Made by a program: the position numbers and the translations under genes | Part shown: one piece after another, positions 6,565 through 9,707 of the stretch | Layout: each line of letters opens with the position of its first letter | Position numbering within the stretch: the first letter of the stretch is position 1 | Origin: an uncultured Clostridia bacterium | GTDB lineage: Bacteria; Bacillota; Clostridia; Peptostreptococcales; Anaerovoracaceae | Length of the DNA: 9,707 nt | NCBI GenBank assembly: GCA_934278965.1 | Contig: CAKQWL010000100.1 | Span: 1 to 9,707, forward strand | Direction: 5' to 3' | Notes under the pieces: model-generated | What the model was told of the DNA's origin: nothing | What the model saw: the letters and a program-made list of their open reading frames with translations, nothing else | The model's database searches: none

Positions 6565-6592
6565 ATTGTATTACAATTTTACAAAATTACAA
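6565..6592 (-). promoter_or_regulatory. Probable promoter of the MATE gene, with a symmetric -10 region
   Basis: On the - strand, TTGTAA (6592-6587, 4/6 match to -35), a 16-base spacer and TACAAT (6570-6565, 5/6 to -10). The -10 is one arm of an inverted repeat ATTGTA-T-TACAAT (6565-6577, + strand), and TTGTAA recurs in the spacer. The repeat could be an operator for a MarR- or TetR-type regulator not encoded here. Confidence 0.55.
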
Positions 6593-6692
6593 TATCTAAA
6601 TAGGAAACTTCCATCGAACCCCACAGGAGCTTCAACGGAACTTCAACGGACGCTGTACCGCAGAAAGCTGCCGCATTTTATTCCGAGCGCAC

Positions 6693-6730
6693 AAAAAGAG
6701 CAGGGCCGATTTATGTCGGTCTGCTCTTTT
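6693..6730. terminator. Terminator of the ftsH-rrf2 operon
   Basis: AAAAGAGCAG (6694-6703) pairs with CTGCTCTTTT (6721-6730); an inner CCGA/TCGG stem (6706-6709 with 6716-6719) closes a 6-base loop after a small bulge. On the - strand the stem ends in five T. It also has a T tract on +, so it can work both ways. Confidence 0.85.
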
Positions 6731-6815
6731 GCATCATACAATCGTACAATCCCATCGTACACCGCATACACGGCATTCTTATGCGACTCAGCCGGCGGCG
6801 GTGTTTCTCTGTCCC

Positions 6816-7265
6816 TTACGCCTCACCCGGCGTCTCGGGAGCTTCTGATGCTTCCGGCATTTCTGACGCTTCCATCAGGTCGGCGAGGGTGATCCCCGAA
6901 AAATACTCTTTTGTCTGTTGATAGAAGCCCTGCCATACCGGAAGGGTTCTGCAGATTTCTCTTCTGCCGCACGGCTCCGCGTTATCCCGCAGGCAGGCAA
7001 CGGGCGCCAGACTGTCCTCCGCCAGCGACAGAATTTCAAATAAACTGCACTGCTCGGGCCGGCGCGCCAGCCGATAGCCGCCGCCGATACCTGCGATACT
7101 CTCCACAAGCCCTGCCTCCTTCAACACCGGCATTAGCTTCTCGATATAATGGAGTGAAATATCCTGACGCTGCGCGATTTCCTTGATCGGGATATGCCGC
7201 TCTCCGGAATGCTGCGCCAAATCCAGCAAAATTCGGACGGAATACCGTCCTTTCGTCGAAATCAT
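6816..7265 (-). CDS. Rrf2 family transcriptional regulator, probably Fe-S sensing
   Basis: 149 aa. The N-terminus MISTKGRYSVRILLDLA and the winged helix with IKEIAQRQDISLHYIEKLM (27-45) and GIGGGYRLAR (59-68) are classic Rrf2/IscR. C91, C99 and C105 (x7, x5 spacing) resemble the three cluster ligands of IscR, whose spacing is x5, x5, so a redox- or iron-sensing role is likely. The C-terminus ends in an unusual repeat tail, EASEMPEASEAPETPGEA. Start supported by GGAGGAG about 6 bases upstream. It lies 30 bases after ftsH and is probably co-transcribed; no isc or suf gene is in view, so its targets are unknown. Lone Rrf2 genes are often global or autoregulators. Confidence 0.92.
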   Translation of the reverse strand: MISTKGRYSVRILLDLAQHSGERHIPIKEIAQRQDISLHYIEKLMPVLKEAGLVESIAGIGGGYRLARRPEQCSLFEILSLAEDSLAPVACLRDNAEPCGRREICRTLPVWQGFYQQTKEYFSGITLADLMEASEMPEASEAPETPGEA

Positions 7266-7295
7266 CGCGTTCTCCTCCCCCGTTTTCTTTCGCGT

Positions 7296-9104
7296 TTATG
7301 CGTTCAGGATGGACATAAATTCTTCGCCTGTAATCGTCTCTTTTTCGTACAGATATTTCGCAAGCTCATCCAGTTTTGCCCGATTGCTGCTCAGAATTTC
7401 AAGCGCCTTCTGATGCTGCTCTTTGACGAGAGTCACAACTTTCCGGTCCACCTCCGCCTGCGTCTGCGGAGAGCACGCGAGAGAAGAATCTCCTCCCAAA
7501 TACTGATTTGTCACTGTTTCCAGCGCGACCATGTCGAAGTCCTTGCTCATCCCGTAGCGAGTGACCATCGCACGGGCAAGCCGTGTTGCCTGCTCGATAT
7601 CGTTGGACGCTCCGGTCGAAACAGTACCGAAGCGGACCTCTTCCGCCGCACGCCCGCCGGTCAAGGTCGCAATCTTATTCTCAATCTCCTCTTTTGTCAT
7701 GAGATAGTGATTGCCCTCCTCCACCTGCATCGTGTATCCGAGAGCTCCGGAAGTACGCGGGATGATCGTGATCTTCTGCACCGGTGCAGAATGGCTCTGC
7801 ATCGCCGCGACAAGGGCATGCCCGGTCTCATGATACGCCACCGTCCATTTTTCCTGATCGGTCAAAATGGCGTTCTTCTTCTGGTATCCGGCGATAACGA
7901 CCTCGATACTTTCTTCAAAATCCGACTGATCCGCACAGCTCCTACCGTCCCGGACCGCCCGCAGCGCCGCTTCATTTACAATATTCGCAAGCTCGGCGCC
8001 GGATGCGCCGGATGCCATACGGGCAATTTTATGGAAATCGACGCCCTCTGCCGTCTTGATTTTCTTCGCATGAACCTTCAGGATATCCTCTCTTCCCTTC
8101 AGATCCGGAAGCTCTACCGGGACTCTCCGGTCAAAACGCCCCGGCCGTGTCAGTGCCGGATCCAGCGCCTCCGGCCGGTTTGTCGCGGCCAAAATAATTA
8201 CCCCGGCGTTTCCGTCAAATCCGTCCATCTCCGTTAAGAGCTGGTTTAAGGTCTGCTCCCGTTCATCATTCCCGCCGAGATTTCCGTCCCGTTTCTTTCC
8301 GATGGCAACAATCTCATCGATAAAAACGATACACGGGGCCTTCTCTTTGGCCTGGCTGAAAAGGTCACGCACCTTTGACGCACCCATTCCGACAAACATT
8401 TCAACGAATTCCGATCCGGAAATCGAGAAAAACGGAACATTCGATTCGCCTGCGACGGCCTTGGCCAGCATAGTCTTCCCGGTTCCCGGAGGGCCGACCA
8501 GAAGAACGCCCTTCGGCATTTGTGCACCGACTTCTTTGTATTTCGCCGGATCGTGCAGGTACTCCACGATCTCCATCAGGTTTTCCTTCGCCTCATCTTC
8601 GCCCGCGACATCTTCAAAGCGAATGCCTTCCGAGGATTTGACATAAATCTTTGCGTTGGACCTGCCCATGCCGAACATCATGGAATTTGCACCGCCCGCT
8701 TTATTCATCCGCTTTGTCAAATACTGTCCGAGACCGATGAAGATAAAGATCGGTACGATCCAAGAAAACAAAAAGCTCAGAAACGGCGACATCTGTTCCA
8801 CGATCTGACTTGAAAACTCGGCCCCGGACTCCCGCAGGCGGTAAATCAGGTTCGGGTCGTTCATAATACCGGTCTTATACACCTTAGTGTTGTCTTTGTT
8901 CGTGAACAGGATCTGGTTCTCCTGGACCTCTACCTGTCCGATTTTCTGACTCTCGGTCATATCCATAAATGTACCGTAATCTACTTCTTTGATCTGGCGC
9001 TGTGCAAGATACGGCACCGCCAGAAAATTAAACAGCATCAAGACCAAAAGGACAATGCTGTAATAATAAATCAACGGTTTTTTCGGTGTTTTTACTTCTT
9101 TCAT
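7296..9104 (-). CDS. ftsH: ATP-dependent zinc metalloprotease FtsH
   Basis: 602 aa membrane-anchored AAA+ protease that degrades misfolded membrane proteins and short-lived regulators; acts as a hexamer facing the cytoplasm. Two membrane segments (about 12-32 and 108-127) flank an extracytoplasmic loop. The AAA domain shows Walker A GPPGTGKT (204-211), pore loop FVGMG (237-241), Walker B CIVFIDE (258-264) and arginine fingers R320 and R323 in TRPGRFDR. The peptidase site is H425-E426-T-G-H429 with D502 as likely third zinc ligand. One oddity: the usual DEID after Walker B reads DEIV (V266, GTT for GAT). Start supported by AGGAGGGGAG and a 4-base ATGA overlap with the upstream gene. Slightly shorter than E. 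coli FtsH (644 aa). Confidence 0.96.
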   Translation of the reverse strand: MKEVKTPKKPLIYYYSIVLLVLMLFNFLAVPYLAQRQIKEVDYGTFMDMTESQKIGQVEVQENQILFTNKDNTKVYKTGIMNDPNLIYRLRESGAEFSSQIVEQMSPFLSFLFSWIVPIFIFIGLGQYLTKRMNKAGGANSMMFGMGRSNAKIYVKSSEGIRFEDVAGEDEAKENLMEIVEYLHDPAKYKEVGAQMPKGVLLVGPPGTGKTMLAKAVAGESNVPFFSISGSEFVEMFVGMGASKVRDLFSQAKEKAPCIVFIDEIVAIGKKRDGNLGGNDEREQTLNQLLTEMDGFDGNAGVIILAATNRPEALDPALTRPGRFDRRVPVELPDLKGREDILKVHAKKIKTAEGVDFHKIARMASGASGAELANIVNEAALRAVRDGRSCADQSDFEESIEVVIAGYQKKNAILTDQEKWTVAYHETGHALVAAMQSHSAPVQKITIIPRTSGALGYTMQVEEGNHYLMTKEEIENKIATLTGGRAAEEVRFGTVSTGASNDIEQATRLARAMVTRYGMSKDFDMVALETVTNQYLGGDSSLACSPQTQAEVDRKVVTLVKEQHQKALEILSSNRAKLDELAKYLYEKETITGEEFMSILNA

Positions 9105-9541
9105 CCGTTTCTCCCCTCCTCATAATCCATCTCGAGATCCGCCGCGGACAGTGCAGCGAAAATCGCCTGCCGCATCCCCTGTGCGGCAAAATCAATTGCG
9201 TACTCCGCATACAGCATCGCGGCCTCAGCTTTATCCTCCGCGGCACAGCTGTCCTCCCCGTGAAGATACCCCGGAAGCTCGTCCTTTAAAATCCTTCGAA
9301 TTTCTTTTTGATATCGAAGCTGCGCGCCTGAAAGAGCGGAAATCGCCGGAGACTTTCCGTTCTCCGCCCGTTCCCGCAATGCTTCCTCATCCTTTTGGAT
9401 TTCCGAAAAGGTCTGCCGCATCTCCTGTCGGATTGTTTCATGGCTGCTCTTCCGACAACGGCTCAACCGATTCTGCATTCTTCCATATTCTTCTTCCAAC
9501 TCACGGAATTTACCCGCGAAATGTTCTCTTCTCATTTCCAT
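9101..9541 (-). CDS. Unrecognised helical protein coupled to ftsH
   Basis: 146 aa, family not recognised. The start at 9541 is chosen for a perfect GGGAGGAG seven bases upstream; the open frame runs on to 9676 but without a ribosome site and across the predicted promoter. The protein is charged and mainly helical: residues about 1-65 are rich in Glu, Arg, Lys and Gln and could be coiled coil (FRELEEEYGRMQNRL, FSEIQKDEEALRERAE), then SALSGAQLRYQKEIRRIL, and a C-terminal Ala-rich helix region (AEAAMLYAEYAIDFAAQGMR). No signal peptide or membrane segment is evident. Its TGA overlaps the ftsH ATG (ATGA), so the two are translationally coupled and may act together, for example as an adaptor or substrate; that is inference only. 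Confidence 0.75.
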   Translation of the reverse strand: MEMRREHFAGKFRELEEEYGRMQNRLSRCRKSSHETIRQEMRQTFSEIQKDEEALRERAENGKSPAISALSGAQLRYQKEIRRILKDELPGYLHGEDSCAAEDKAEAAMLYAEYAIDFAAQGMRQAIFAALSAADLEMDYEEGRNG

Positions 9542-9587
9542 CGAAAATCTCCTCCCGTCTTTCGGTATTTTCTCCCGTCCCACTTTA

Positions 9588-9616
9588 GTTATAACAGGAG
9601 ATCTTGAGATTTTCCA
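9588..9616 (-). promoter_or_regulatory. Promoter of the hypothetical gene-ftsH-rrf2 operon
   Basis: On the - strand, TGGAAA (9616-9611, 4/6), a 17-base spacer and TATAAC (9593-9588, 5/6), preceded by TG one base away (extended -10). Predicted start near 9581, about 40 bases before the ATG at 9541. The remaining 90 bases to the window edge show no gene I can support. Confidence 0.65.
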
Positions 9617-9707
9617 TATGCATTTCCGGAAGGATGTCTGGACAGATACGGTATTTTGTAAGGACAAAGCTTCCATATTGCTTTATTGCTCTTACTCTGT
9701 ATTATTT

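Larger units (their letters stand above)
6482..6815. other. 334-bp gene-free region between rrf2 and the MATE gene
   Basis: Holds, in - strand order, TGTACGAT-like repeats after the Rrf2 stop, the terminator at 6693-6730, a short tandem repeat of CTTCAACGGA (6630-6639 and 6641-6650), an AT-rich promoter (6565-6592) and the MATE leader. A + strand frame crossing it has no ribosome site or recognisable product. Confidence 0.65.

Noticed and set aside
6566..6892. Small + strand gene filling the gap between rrf2 and the MATE gene
   Set aside because: No ribosome site, crosses a terminator and the end of rrf2, and the product resembles nothing known.
7194..8237. 347-codon + strand open frame
   Set aside because: Antisense to ftsH, whose motifs are unambiguous; no recognisable domain in the + frame.
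9542..9676. 45-residue N-terminal extension of the gene upstream of ftsH
   Set aside because: No ribosome site at the far ATG, the stretch contains a good extended -10 promoter, and a perfect GGGAGGAG precedes the inner ATG at 9541.
1..9707. Defence system, mobile element or CRISPR array
   Set aside because: No transposase, integrase, Cas or nuclease-type gene, no regularly spaced repeats and no long flanking repeats; the genes are core metabolism, transport, proteolysis and regulation.

Overview
The window looks like chromosomal DNA of an anaerobic low-to-mid-GC Firmicute of the class Clostridia. This rests on a ferredoxin-linked 2-oxoacid oxidoreductase of the VorB type, an Fe-S aldo/keto reductase, an Rrf2 regulator next to ftsH, strong AAGGAGG ribosome binding sites and T-run intrinsic terminators. 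The genus cannot be read from the sequence. No phage, insertion sequence, CRISPR array, tRNA or rRNA was seen.

Layout. Only the first 175 bases are coding on the + strand: the 3' end of uvrA. Everything else runs on the - strand, and uvrA converges on it across a perfect bidirectional terminator hairpin (198-236). In the direction of transcription, from the right: (1) an unrecognised helical protein (9541-9101), ftsH (9104-7296, 4-base overlap) and an Rrf2 regulator (7265-6816), apparently one operon with a good promoter at 9588-9616 and a terminator at 6693-6730; (2) a MATE transporter (6481-5057) followed 14 bases later by an Fe-S aldo/keto reductase (5042-3934) broken by a one-base frameshift just before its catalytic histidine; (3) a GntR/FCD regulator (3846-3232) with its own promoter and terminator; (4) a four-gene 2-oxoacid:ferredoxin oxidoreductase operon, ferredoxin-alpha-beta-gamma (2838-266).

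How it works together. The clearest story is local control of the oxidoreductase operon. A perfect 18-bp palindrome, CATAATGTATACATTATG, fills the spacer of a strong sigma-A-like promoter before the ferredoxin gene. A 14/18 match to it lies just downstream of the predicted transcription start of gntR. The simplest reading is that the GntR protein represses both the operon and itself, with release by an organic-acid ligand that cannot be identified from sequence. The operon would oxidise 2-oxo acids, most likely branched-chain ones from amino acids, to acyl-CoA and reduced ferredoxin.

Other points worth checking are a DEID to DEIV change beside the Walker B of FtsH, the aldo/keto reductase frameshift, and the unknown gene translationally coupled to ftsH. 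I see no strong evidence of a wholly new system; most of the window is ordinary housekeeping and catabolic DNA.
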